Of a DNA stretch of 64,000 nucleotides, positions 7,872 through 14,885 are shown piece after piece. Positions within the stretch are counted from its first letter, which is position 1, and each line of letters starts with the position of its first letter. A program made the translations under genes and the position numbers. A model generated the notes under the pieces. It had not been told where the DNA came from and did no database searches. It saw only the letters and a program-made list of their open reading frames with translations. This DNA comes from Mycolicibacterium parafortuitum (GTDB lineage: Bacteria; Actinomycetota; Actinomycetes; Mycobacteriales; Mycobacteriaceae): contig NZ_AP022598.1 in the NCBI RefSeq assembly GCF_010725485.1, positions 2,542,001 through 2,606,000 of the forward strand, read 5' to 3'.

Positions 7872-8099
7872 CTAGTTTCCGAATGCGGAGCCGCCGCCGT
7901 ACTCGACGTCGTAGCGCTCGCGACGGGGCGTGAAGACGATGTCGAGGTCGTCGTCGTAGCACCACACATCCAACTCGCACCATGGATATTCGGTAGGTAT
8001 CGGCGCCATCGGAGTGGCCGTCGCCGCGGGGGCGGACAGGATGGCTGAAGCAACGCACCCGGTAGCCAGAAACGGTATCGCGTAGCGGGGTTTCGGCAT
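7872..8099 (-). CDS. small exported protein of unknown function
   Basis: I do not recognise a family. The 75-residue product has a clear signal peptide (MPKPRYAIPFLATGCVASAI, Ala-rich cleavage region near residue 28) and a short mature part of about 45 residues. The mature part contains two close cysteines (PWCELDVWCYDDD), an acidic stretch and a glycine-rich end. The start is well supported by GGGAGGT seven bases upstream of ATG. It sits 33 bp upstream of the haemophore-like gene in the same direction, so the two may be cotranscribed. Mycobacteria encode many such short disulfide-bonded exported proteins, and no activity is suggested. Confidence 0.75.
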   Translation of the reverse strand: MPKPRYAIPFLATGCVASAILSAPAATATPMAPIPTEYPWCELDVWCYDDDLDIVFTPRRERYDVEYGGGSAFGN

Positions 8100-8236
8100 C
8101 GTCTACCTCCCAACCGTTCGGCGTCGTCGACGCGGGTCGAGGCTAAATTTGCCGGTGGCGTCAGGGGAGGACATCCCCCGGAACGGGTGAAATCGCGAGG
8201 TCACTTCCGTGCAGCGGTCCCGGCGAAGACGAAATC

Positions 8237-8261
8237 AGCCCCCGGCCGAAAGCCGGGGGCT
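8237..8261 (-). terminator. hairpin terminator of the porin gene
   Basis: A perfect 10-bp stem (AGCCCCCGGC at 8237-8246, complement at 8252-8261) with loop CGAAA, 26 bp past the porin stop. Only a weak T run follows on the minus strand. Confidence 0.75.
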
Positions 8262-8286
8262 GTTCTCGTTGAGTGGAAGCTGCGCG

Positions 8287-8934
8287 TCAGTTCATGTTCC
8301 ACGGCTCGCCGTAGGTGCTGACGCTGTCGCCGGTCGAGGAGATCAACCGGGCGAACGGACGCAGCAGCACACCACCGGCGGCGCCGGTCACGGTGCCGTG
8401 AGCGTTCGAGACGACAACCGAACCACCGGGGCCGGCGACGTCGACCGAGAAGGTCGCGACTTCCTGGATGCCCGGGCCGTTACCGAGGTCGGCCGAGATC
8501 GAGACACCGGGGAACAGCGGCGGCGTCACGACGGAATTGAGGAAGCCGAAGTCGGGGTCACCGGCCGGGACGAAGCCGAAACCGTCGTAGGCGATGTTCG
8601 GGGTGGTGTAGCTGAAGTTGATGCCGACGCCCAGCGACCAGGGGAAGCCGACCTGGTAGCCCAGCTCCAGGGTGCCCTCGAAGTCGTCGGCGCCTTCGCC
8701 GGCCACGATGTAGGTCGCCTTGCCGGAGTGGAACCACTCACGGGTCAGGCGGTTGCGGTCGAGGGGGAAAACACCGTTGAGGAACGTGTCCCACTGCTGA
8801 ACTGTCAGCGTGCGGCCCTGGCCGTCGACGACACTCAGCTCATTGTCCAGACCGGCGTTGGAGGTGCCAGTGCTCACGAACAATGCCGCGATGGACGCCA
8901 CCATCGCGATCAGCACCCGAGCGATTGTCTTCAT
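8287..8934 (-). CDS. mspA: MspA-family outer-membrane porin with altered constriction loop
   Basis: Octameric outer-membrane porin for hydrophilic solutes, typical of fast-growing mycobacteria. It has 215 residues: a 27-residue signal peptide ending TSNA, then a 188-residue mature chain beginning GLDNELSVVDGQ. Most of the chain matches remembered M. smegmatis MspA, including QQWDTFLNGVFPLDRNRL, WSLGVGINFSYTTPNI, and the C-terminus STYGEPWNMN. In the constriction region MspA has Asp90, Asp91 and Asp93. Here Asp90 remains, positions 91 and 93 are Gly, four extra residues follow, and Asp appears at 99 and 101. AGGGAGA precedes the ATG. The upstream region is long and non-coding, consistent with a porin promoter. 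Which Msp paralogue this is remains open. Confidence 0.95.
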   Translation of the reverse strand: MKTIARVLIAMVASIAALFVSTGTSNAGLDNELSVVDGQGRTLTVQQWDTFLNGVFPLDRNRLTREWFHSGKATYIVAGEGADDFEGTLELGYQVGFPWSLGVGINFSYTTPNIAYDGFGFVPAGDPDFGFLNSVVTPPLFPGVSISADLGNGPGIQEVATFSVDVAGPGGSVVVSNAHGTVTGAAGGVLLRPFARLISSTGDSVSTYGEPWNMN

Positions 8935-9492
8935 GATCTCCCTAAATAATTAGGTTTGGCGAAGCCCCGAGTGGGGCCTCCGAGATGTCCGTGGCTGGCA
9001 TTGCTTCTAAACCACACACCACGTAAGCGCTTCATGTGATGTCGGTTGAAACCCACATGTCGTTCTTGCGATTCGCTCCTCGTTGACACGAGGAACATAA
9101 CGGGGAGATATCCGACCGGCAACGCGTGGCCCCGACGGTGTGGGCCGGGATGTGTCGTTACGCGCCACCTGCTGAACATTTCCGCCTGTCCCTAGCCCCT
9201 TCCTTTGCGGCCGGCGATGCGGTCGAGATGCGTCGCTCTTTGTGACCCTGGCATCGGCGTAATCGGCGTCGACTGCGGATCCGTTACCCGGTAGCGAGTG
9301 CGGATCGTCAATGGATGCCAGGTCAGTCGTGGTGGCGTGGCATCGGGCGTTAGAGATCGCCCTCCAGAATCCGCGTACCGATACGACGAAACGCGCCGAC
9401 GTCACTGCGTGATACCCCGGGAATCGAGTCCGGGCAACGGTGTTCATCAGATCCCGGATCAGGCAAGCGGACTCGGCTGCGTCAATTTTTTG

Positions 9493-9508
9493 TGTGACGT
9501 AAATCACA
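9493..9508. promoter_or_regulatory. perfect CRP-type palindrome
   Basis: TGTGA-CGTAAA-TCACA matches the consensus TGTGA-N6-TCACA of cAMP receptor proteins, including mycobacterial CRP (Rv3676). Flanking bases extend the symmetry (TCAATTTT to the left, AAATTGA to the right). The nearest genes are tRNA-Arg (opposite strand, 230 bp right) and the porin (560 bp left), so its target is unclear. Confidence 0.6.
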
Positions 9509-9656
9509 AATTGACACATCAGCCGAGCTTATGGGGGGCGAGGCGATCGTCGACCGCGTTGTTCACCGGGACTGTAATTGTGGCGGTCCGGGGTGGATTC
9601 AAAAATGCCCATCGGGCGCGTCGTTCACGCCATACGGCAATTTCGACGGAAGTAGC

Positions 9657-9729
9657 TGTCAAGGATCAGCCGAAGCAACTGTCAAGCATCACCCGAAACA
9701 GAAATGTCAGGCATCACCCGACGCAATAC
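9657..9729 (+). repeat. three imperfect direct repeats next to tRNA-Arg
   Basis: Units begin at 9657, 9680 and 9705 (periods 23 and 25) and share TGTCAAGnATCAnCCGA: TGTCAAGGATCAGCCGAAGC, TGTCAAGCATCACCCGAAAC and TGTCAGGCATCACCCGACGC. Multiple transposase-binding repeats of this kind are found at ends of some insertion sequences, so this may be an element end left beside the tRNA. No transposase is present. Confidence 0.55.
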
Positions 9730-9740
9730 ACAGCAAAAAG

Positions 9741-9813
9741 TGCCCCCGGCAGGATTCGAACCTGCGACACCGGCTTTAGGAGAGCCGTGCTCTATCCCCT
9801 GAGCTACGGGGGC
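9741..9813 (-). tRNA. tRNA-Arg (anticodon CCU)
   Basis: A full cloverleaf reads on the minus strand from 9813. The acceptor GCCCCCG pairs with CGGGGGC, the D arm is GCTC/GAGC, and the anticodon stem CGGCT/AGCCG encloses loop CTCCTAA, giving anticodon CCT for AGG codons. The T arm is GCAGG-TTCGAAT-CCTGC. The discriminator base is A and no CCA is encoded. A run of five T directly downstream suits termination. Confidence 0.97.
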
Positions 9814-9871
9814 ATTGCGCTGGGAGCTTACCTGCCGGACGGGCGCAGCCCACAATGGCGATCCGGCAGGT

Positions 9872-10645
9872 ATGGCAAAAGTGTCAAAACCTGGCGTCGT
9901 GGCCGGTAGCGTGCCTGCTGTGGAGCTGACACTGCAACGCATCGGCGCCTGGGCCGGCACGGTCATGATCCTTCTCTACGGCGCCAGCTTCTCCGGTATC
10001 GCGCAGCTGTTCCCGCCGCTGTCGCCGGCATCCTCACCCGATGAGATCGCGGCGTTCTTCGTCGAGCACAAGCTCTGGATCCGCTTCGGGGTGTCGGGTG
10101 CGCTGCTGTCGGCGGTGCTGGCGCTGCCGTTCCTGGCGGTGATCGTGCTGCGGATCCGCCGTGTGGAGGGCGGCTGGGGCATGCTGTCGATGACCCAGCT
10201 GATGGCTGCGACGGTGTTCGTTCCGGCCCTGCTGTTCCCGCAGTTCTTCCTCGGCGTCGCGGCCTACCGCCCGGAGGAGCGCTCGGCCGAACTGACCCAG
10301 GCGCTCAACGACGTGTTCTGGCTGTGGTTCATCGGGATCGTCGGCACCATCATCATCCAGAACATCACGCTGGCTATCGCCGCGTTCATCGACAAGACCG
10401 ACCCGCCGACGTTCCCGCGCTGGTACGGCTACCTGAACCTGTGGGTCGCGACGCTGTCCCTGCCGGGTTGCGTGGTCGTGGTGTTCAACGACGGGCCGCT
10501 GGCCTGGAACGGTGTGTTCGCGTTCTACATCCCGGGGCTGGTCCTGGTGGTGTGGCTGTTCGCCACCACCGCGGTGATCTCGAAATCGGTCAAGGCCGAG
10601 CAGTCGGCCCGCTCGGCCGGAATCGCCGAGGCTCAGCCGGCGTGA
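9872..10645 (+). CDS. multi-pass membrane protein of the cytochrome-oxidase-III-like operon
   Basis: Integral membrane protein of about 257 residues with six or seven hydrophobic helices (for example GTVMILLYGASFSGIAQLF, LLSAVLALPFLAVIVL, MAATVFVPALLFPQFFLGV, GVFAFYIPGLVLVVWLF). I do not recognise a named family. Its stop overlaps the GTG start of the subunit-III-like gene, so they are translationally coupled and probably function together in the membrane. The start is uncertain: ATG 9872 is used, but GTG 9911 or 9920 would give a tighter N-terminus before the first helix. It is divergent from tRNA-Arg. Confidence 0.75.
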   Translation: MAKVSKPGVVAGSVPAVELTLQRIGAWAGTVMILLYGASFSGIAQLFPPLSPASSPDEIAAFFVEHKLWIRFGVSGALLSAVLALPFLAVIVLRIRRVEGGWGMLSMTQLMAATVFVPALLFPQFFLGVAAYRPEERSAELTQALNDVFWLWFIGIVGTIIIQNITLAIAAFIDKTDPPTFPRWYGYLNLWVATLSLPGCVVVVFNDGPLAWNGVFAFYIPGLVLVVWLFATTAVISKSVKAEQSARSAGIAEAQPA

Positions 10646-11259
10646 CGGAGACATCCTCACCGCCGCGCGGTGCGCGGCGGATTCCCGGCGAGAGCGGCAC
10701 CTGGGTCTTCCTGTTCGGCGACATGCTCGTCTTCGGCGCATTTTTCGTCACCTTCCTGGTCGAACGAGCCGCCGCACCAGAGGTATTCGACGATGCCCGC
10801 ACCACGCTGCACATCGGTGTCGGCGTGCTCAACACCCTGGTGCTGTTGACGAGTTCGCTGTGTGTGGTGTTGGCGCTCAACGCGTTACGGGCCGGCATGT
10901 GGCCGATCGCGACCAGGGCGGTCGCGGCGGCGATCGGCTGCGGTGCGCTGTTCATCGCTCTGAAGGTCTACGAGTACGTCTCCCTCGGCACCGCGGGTCA
11001 CGGCCCCGGCGCCAACGACTTCTACCTCTACTACTTCATCCTGACGGGTCTGCACCTGTTCCACGTGTGCCTGGGCATCGGGGCGCTGTCCTTCGTGCTG
11101 AGCCAGACCCGCCGCCGAGCGCTCGCGCGAGGAGCCGACGGTTTCCGCGCCGAATTGAGTGTCACCCGGACCGCTCTGGTCGAAGGCGCGGCATGCTTCT
11201 GGCATCTGGTGGATCTGCTGTGGATCTTCCTGTTCGCACTGCTGTACCTGGTGAGCTGA
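10642..11259 (+). CDS. cytochrome c oxidase subunit III-like (NorE-type) protein
   Basis: Five-helix membrane protein of 205 residues of the haem-copper oxidase subunit III superfamily. The N-terminus has GTWVFLFGDMLVFGAFFVTFL, and later come YYFILTGLHLFHVCLGIGALSFVL and the closing EGAACFWHLVDLLWIFLFALLYL. The last segment is the conserved helix with the invariant histidine. NorE proteins belong to this group and support nitric oxide reductases. No catalytic subunit I is encoded nearby. The GTG start overlaps the upstream stop (GTGA), and its own stop overlaps the next ATG (TGATG), so the three genes form a coupled operon. A role in haem-copper enzyme assembly or a partner oxidase elsewhere is inferred. 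Confidence 0.87.
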   Translation: MTETSSPPRGARRIPGESGTWVFLFGDMLVFGAFFVTFLVERAAAPEVFDDARTTLHIGVGVLNTLVLLTSSLCVVLALNALRAGMWPIATRAVAAAIGCGALFIALKVYEYVSLGTAGHGPGANDFYLYYFILTGLHLFHVCLGIGALSFVLSQTRRRALARGADGFRAELSVTRTALVEGAACFWHLVDLLWIFLFALLYLVS

Positions 11260-11528
11260 TGGCTGTTCTGACCCTGCTGAAGAACCGCGCCGGTGCCAGC
11301 TGGCTGTTCCTGGTCGCCGCGACCGTCGTCTCCTGGGCGGTGGGCGCCGAACACGGCACCGGCTCGACGGTGGCCGTGCTGGTACTGGCCATCGCCGCGA
11401 TCAAGGTGCGACTGGTCGGCCTCGACTTCATGGAGCTGCGGCACGCCCCGATCCCGCTGCGTGCTGCGTTCGAGGCCTACTGCGTCGGGATCTGGGCGTT
11501 GCTGTCCGCGCTCTATCTCTGGCTCTGA
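11259..11528 (+). CDS. cytochrome c oxidase subunit IV-family membrane protein
   Basis: Small 89-residue protein with three hydrophobic helices (SWLFLVAATVVSWAVGA, TVAVLVLAIAAIKVRLVGL, FEAYCVGIWALLSALYLWL). It matches the prokaryotic subunit IV family that accompanies NorE-like proteins, including the FMELRHAP loop after helix 2. The ATG overlaps the stop of the subunit-III-like gene. The 3' end overlaps the convergent LLM gene by 16 bases. It is probably a non-catalytic partner of the preceding protein. Confidence 0.85.
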   Translation: MAVLTLLKNRAGASWLFLVAATVVSWAVGAEHGTGSTVAVLVLAIAAIKVRLVGLDFMELRHAPIPLRAAFEAYCVGIWALLSALYLWL

Positions 11529-12415
11529 CGCAGCACCTCGATCACCTTGCCGAACGCCTCGGCGTGGCGCATCTGCACGATCAGGTAGCTGATGCCGTAG
11601 ACGTCGCGATACCGGATGATCTGCTCGGCGATCCGCTCGGTCGACCCGGACAGCACGCCCGGATGCCTCAGCAGTTCCTCGTCCGACAGACCCGGCAGCG
11701 AGATCCGGGGGATCGTGAGGTCGGGCCGGCCCGAGCCGTCGACCGGCATCGCGGTGATGGCGAGGTTGAGCTCCAGATCGTCGAACCGGTCCCCGGCCGC
11801 GTCCCGGACGAACGTGATCCGCTCGGCCAGCGGGTCCCGGTCGGCGGTTGCGGCGCGGTCACCTCCGGTGAACCCGATGATGTCGGCGACGCGCGCCGCG
11901 GTGCGCAGTACCCGATCCCCGTTGCCCGCGATCATGATCGGCACGTCCGGCAGCTGCGCGGCCATGTACTCGGCGGTCGTCTTCAGGTGGTCGACGCGTT
12001 CACCCGCGCTCGGGAACGGGATCCCGGCGGCGTCGAATTCCTCCATCACGTACCCGGTGCCCAGCCCGAGTTCGAACCGGCCGTCGCTGAGGGTGTGCAG
12101 CGCCTCCACGTCGCGCGCCAGCAGCGCTGGACGGTAGAACGCCGAGTTGACCACGAAGGTGCCGACGCGCAGCGTCGAGGTCGCCATCGCGATGGCCGTC
12201 AGCACCGGGAACGGCGCGGGGCCACCGAGGTGGTCGGGAACCTGCAGGACGTCGAAGCCCAGCGCTTCGGCACGGCGCGCGCTCTGTTCGAGCTCGGTGC
12301 GCGACCGGACCCGGGTGACGCCGACGCCGAAGCGGAATTCCTTTGCCACATTGTGATCGTAGGGGCAGGTTTGAAGCGGAATGGGCTGGGGCATATACGC
12401 ATCGGCTTTCATCAC
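11513..12415 (-). CDS. F420-dependent LLM-class oxidoreductase
   Basis: Luciferase-like monooxygenase fold of 300 residues, in the actinobacterial subgroup that uses deazaflavin F420. The barrel is visible from KEFRFGVGVTRV through ALGFDVLQVPDHLGG, MATSTLRVGTFVVNSAFYRP, DGRFELGLGTGYVMEEFDAAG and PIMIAGNGDRVLRTAARVADIIGFTG. The substrate is unknown. The start at 12415 may be early, since homologues normally begin near KEFRFG; ATG 12394 is an alternative. It is convergent with the subunit IV gene and divergent from the carboxylate-amine ligase, so probably monocistronic. Confidence 0.85.
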   Translation of the reverse strand: MMKADAYMPQPIPLQTCPYDHNVAKEFRFGVGVTRVRSRTELEQSARRAEALGFDVLQVPDHLGGPAPFPVLTAIAMATSTLRVGTFVVNSAFYRPALLARDVEALHTLSDGRFELGLGTGYVMEEFDAAGIPFPSAGERVDHLKTTAEYMAAQLPDVPIMIAGNGDRVLRTAARVADIIGFTGGDRAATADRDPLAERITFVRDAAGDRFDDLELNLAITAMPVDGSGRPDLTIPRISLPGLSDEELLRHPGVLSGSTERIAEQIIRYRDVYGISYLIVQMRHAEAFGKVIEVLRQSQR

Positions 12416-12484
12416 CCCGATCCGGCCCGTCGTCGAACCATCCGACGGGCCGGATCAATATTTTCGACAGTGATCAGCGGAGAC

Positions 12485-13582
12485 ATGACAGAGATCCCCA
12501 CGCTCGGTATCGAGGAGGAGTTCCTCCTCGTCGATCCGGGAACCGGCCAGCCGGTCGCGCTCAACCGCGAGGTCGCCGACCGCGCCGCGGCCGGCGGCGT
12601 CGACCTGCAATTGGAGCTGACCAGCTGTCAGGTCGAGACCGCCACCGACGTGGTCCGGACCACCGGTGATCTTCGAGACCAGCTGGTTCATCTGCGCCGC
12701 ACCGCGGCCGACGCCGCCGCCGACGCCGGCGCGCGACTGCTCGCCGTCGGGCTGCCGCCCACGCTGCCGCATGAGTTCCCGGTCACCGACACCCCGCGCT
12801 ACCGCGACATCGGGGAACGGTTCGGCATGATCGCCCACGAGCAGGGCATCTGCGGTTGCCACGTGCACGTCGCGGTGCCCGACCGCGACGCCGCCATCGC
12901 CGTCGGCAACCGGTTGCGGCCGTGGTTGCCGCTGTTGCTGGCGTTGACCGCGAACTCGGCGATCTACCGCAACGCCGACACCGGTCACGCGAGCTGGCGT
13001 TCGGTGCTGTGGGCGCGCTGGCCCAGCGCGGGCCCGCCCCCGAACTTCGCGTCGGCCGACGAATACGACGCGGCCGTGCAGATGCTGTGCCATTCCGGGG
13101 TGATCCGCGACGACGGCATGGCCTACTGGGATGTCCGGCCCTCTGCGCGCTTCCCGACCGTCGAGGTGCGTGTCGCCGACGTGCCCGCGACGGCCGACGA
13201 GACGGTGCTGTTCGCGGCGCTGGTCCGGGCCTGCGTGATGACGGCCCTCGACGACGAACGCCGCGGCGAGCCGGTGCGGCCGCTGGCGCCGTACGCGCTG
13301 AAGGCCGCATATTGGAAGGCCGCCCGCAACGGCGTCGACGGCGACGGCGTCGATTTGGACGACCACGCCGCCGCGCCGATACCGGAGTTGCTGGCGCGTC
13401 TCGTCGAGCGCGTCGGGCCCGCGCTGGACGCCGCCGGAGACCGGGAACTGGTCACTGACGGGCTGGCCCGGGTCGCCGAATGCGGCAACGGCGCCAGCCG
13501 CCAGCGGCGGGCGTGGGCTCGCCGTCACGATGTGGACGACGTCCTCGCCGAGGCTGCCGCCGCGACGCTGGAGACCTCCTGA
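12485..13582 (+). CDS. YbdK-type glutamate-cysteine ligase-like carboxylate-amine ligase
   Basis: ATP-dependent ligase of the GCS2 family, 365 residues, forming a gamma-glutamyl-type amide bond. It starts with the family signature PTLGIEEEFLLVDPGTG. Further blocks are LQLELTSCQVE, the metal-binding GICGCHVHVAVPD, LTANSAIYRNADTGHASWRS and WDVRPSARFPTVEVRVAD. Mycobacteria make mycothiol rather than glutathione, so glutathione synthesis is not expected and the amine acceptor is unknown. It is distinct from EgtA of ergothioneine synthesis, which is longer. The ATG at 12485 is supported by AGCGGAG. It is convergent with rskA. Confidence 0.9.
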   Translation: MTEIPTLGIEEEFLLVDPGTGQPVALNREVADRAAAGGVDLQLELTSCQVETATDVVRTTGDLRDQLVHLRRTAADAAADAGARLLAVGLPPTLPHEFPVTDTPRYRDIGERFGMIAHEQGICGCHVHVAVPDRDAAIAVGNRLRPWLPLLLALTANSAIYRNADTGHASWRSVLWARWPSAGPPPNFASADEYDAAVQMLCHSGVIRDDGMAYWDVRPSARFPTVEVRVADVPATADETVLFAALVRACVMTALDDERRGEPVRPLAPYALKAAYWKAARNGVDGDGVDLDDHAAAPIPELLARLVERVGPALDAAGDRELVTDGLARVAECGNGASRQRRAWARRHDVDDVLAEAAAATLETS

Positions 13583-13591
13583 GCGGCGGGG

Positions 13592-14308
13592 TCAGATCAG
13601 CGGCAGTTCGGCGAACACCGGGCTGGTGGGCCGCGTCGAACCGCCCGGCGGCTCGATCGTGAACGCCAGGGTCTGCGACGACCCGAGATCGGGCAGCACC
13701 GCCGTGGTCGACGGGGCCACCGATTCGGAGTCCATCGTTCCCGCCGAATGCGGCCCGTCGGCGCCGACCAGCCACATCTGGTACACCGTGCCCGGTTCTG
13801 GCGGGGTGACGTTGTTCATCACCAGCACACCGGAATTGCGCTCGCGGGAGAACACCACCGTGGCGGTGCCGCCGCCCGGGATCTCCCCGGAGACCGTCCG
13901 GACGTCCGGGGCGGCGAAGATCTGCTCGGCGGGGGAGATCGTCGTCGCGGGCCGCAGCGTGTAGCCGGCGACAAGCGCCCCGACTCCGATCACCACCGCC
14001 GCCGCGGCGGACAACACCACCCGCGACCACCGCCGCGACCGCGGCTGGGCGGGCAGCTTGACCACGCGGTCGTCGGCGATCTCGTTGAGGATTCTGTCTC
14101 GCAGGTCGGCCGGTGGCTCCACCGCGGTGGCGGCCGCGAGTGCCGCCATCGTCTCGCGTACGGCGCGCACTTCGGCGGCGAACGCGTCGGCGGCTTCGCG
14201 CGGCGCCCCGGCGAGTTGCCGGTCGATCGCCGCGGCTTCGGCGTCGCTGACCGCGTACAGCGCATACGGCGTGGCCAGCGACAGCAGGTCACCCTGTGGA
14301 TTCGTCAT
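13592..14308 (-). CDS. rskA: anti-sigma-K factor RskA
   Basis: Membrane-bound anti-sigma factor of 238 residues that holds SigK at the membrane until regulated proteolysis releases it. The N-terminal cytosolic domain (1-95) contains LATPYALYAVSDAEAAAIDRQL. One transmembrane helix lies at about 96-118 (VVLSAAAAVVIGVGALVAG), and the exported RskA domain follows (GGTATVVFSRERNSGVLVMN, GTVYQMWLVGADG). The ATG at 14308 overlaps the sigK stop (ATGA), so synthesis is coupled. The order sigK-rskA matches M. tuberculosis Rv0445c-Rv0444c. An upstream ATG at 14323 is less likely. Confidence 0.95.
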   Translation of the reverse strand: MTNPQGDLLSLATPYALYAVSDAEAAAIDRQLAGAPREAADAFAAEVRAVRETMAALAAATAVEPPADLRDRILNEIADDRVVKLPAQPRSRRWSRVVLSAAAAVVIGVGALVAGYTLRPATTISPAEQIFAAPDVRTVSGEIPGGGTATVVFSRERNSGVLVMNNVTPPEPGTVYQMWLVGADGPHSAGTMDSESVAPSTTAVLPDLGSSQTLAFTIEPPGGSTRPTSPVFAELPLI

Positions 14309-14850
14309 GCCACCCCCAAACATCTACGCAGGCCCCGGATTCCGTCACGCATCCGGGATTTGATGGTTGCAAGATTCGTGGCGAGCCGCTCGGACACCTG
14401 AACGTAGGTCAGACCGTCGTAATACGCGAGGTGGATGCACTCGCGTTGGGTGTCGGTCAGCGAGTCCAGGCAATCTGCCACCCGCTGCCGCTCGTCGCGC
14501 AGGATGGCGGTGTCCGAGACATGGTCGGTCGGCGGCTCGGTGGTCGCCGCTCCGTAGCGGGCATCGCGTGAGCTCGCCGCCTCCTCGGAGCGGACACGGT
14601 CGACCGCGCGCCGGTGCGCCAGCGTCAGCAGCCAGCTCAGCGGCGAACCGGCCGACGGGTCGTAGCTGGCCGCGGTGCGCCACACCTGGAGATAGACGTC
14701 CTGGGTCGTCTCCTCGCTGTAGCCGGGATCGCGCAGCACCCTGGAGACCAGGCCGAACACCCGTGCCCGCGTCTGGTCGTAGAGGGCCGCGAAAGCTTCG
14801 GCGTCACGCTGGGCCACCTGGCGCAACAATGCGTCGAGTTCGGCGGTCAC
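14305..14850 (-). CDS. sigK: ECF sigma factor SigK
   Basis: ECF sigma factor of 181 residues with region 2 (AFAALYDQTRARVFGLVSRVLRD, then EETTQDVYLQVW) and region 4 (RECIHLAYYDGLTYVQVSERL, LATIKSRMRDGIRGLR). From the GTG at 14850 the cysteines fall at C127, C138 and C177. C127 and C177 correspond in position to M. tuberculosis SigK C133 and C183, reported to form a redox-switch disulfide. In M. tuberculosis it drives mpt70/mpt83 and its own locus; those antigens are not in this window. A longer frame runs upstream, but GTG 14850 matches the known length. The stop overlaps rskA. Confidence 0.95.
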   Translation of the reverse strand: MTAELDALLRQVAQRDAEAFAALYDQTRARVFGLVSRVLRDPGYSEETTQDVYLQVWRTAASYDPSAGSPLSWLLTLAHRRAVDRVRSEEAASSRDARYGAATTEPPTDHVSDTAILRDERQRVADCLDSLTDTQRECIHLAYYDGLTYVQVSERLATNLATIKSRMRDGIRGLRRCLGVA

Positions 14851-14885
14851 GAGCGGTAGCCTAGCCCGCACCAGCGTCGATATTG

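Larger units (their letters stand above)
8935..9740. other. long non-coding stretch upstream of the porin gene
   Basis: About 800 bases without a convincing gene. Reading frames here lack ribosome sites, family likeness and plausible composition, and one of them merely translates the tRNA. The left part (to about 9150) probably holds the porin promoter and 5' leader. The right part has a CRP-type palindrome and a triplet of direct repeats, listed separately. The base composition is less GC-rich than the flanks, which may mark decayed or acquired DNA. Confidence 0.6.

Noticed and set aside
9007-9519. Leftward 170-codon frame in the gap upstream of the porin
   Set aside because: No ribosome site, no family likeness, irregular composition, and it overlaps the CRP palindrome at its start.
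9531-9779. Rightward frame with the string PRQDSNLRHR
   Set aside because: The C-terminal string is the classic mistranslation of a tRNA gene; the frame runs into tRNA-Arg.
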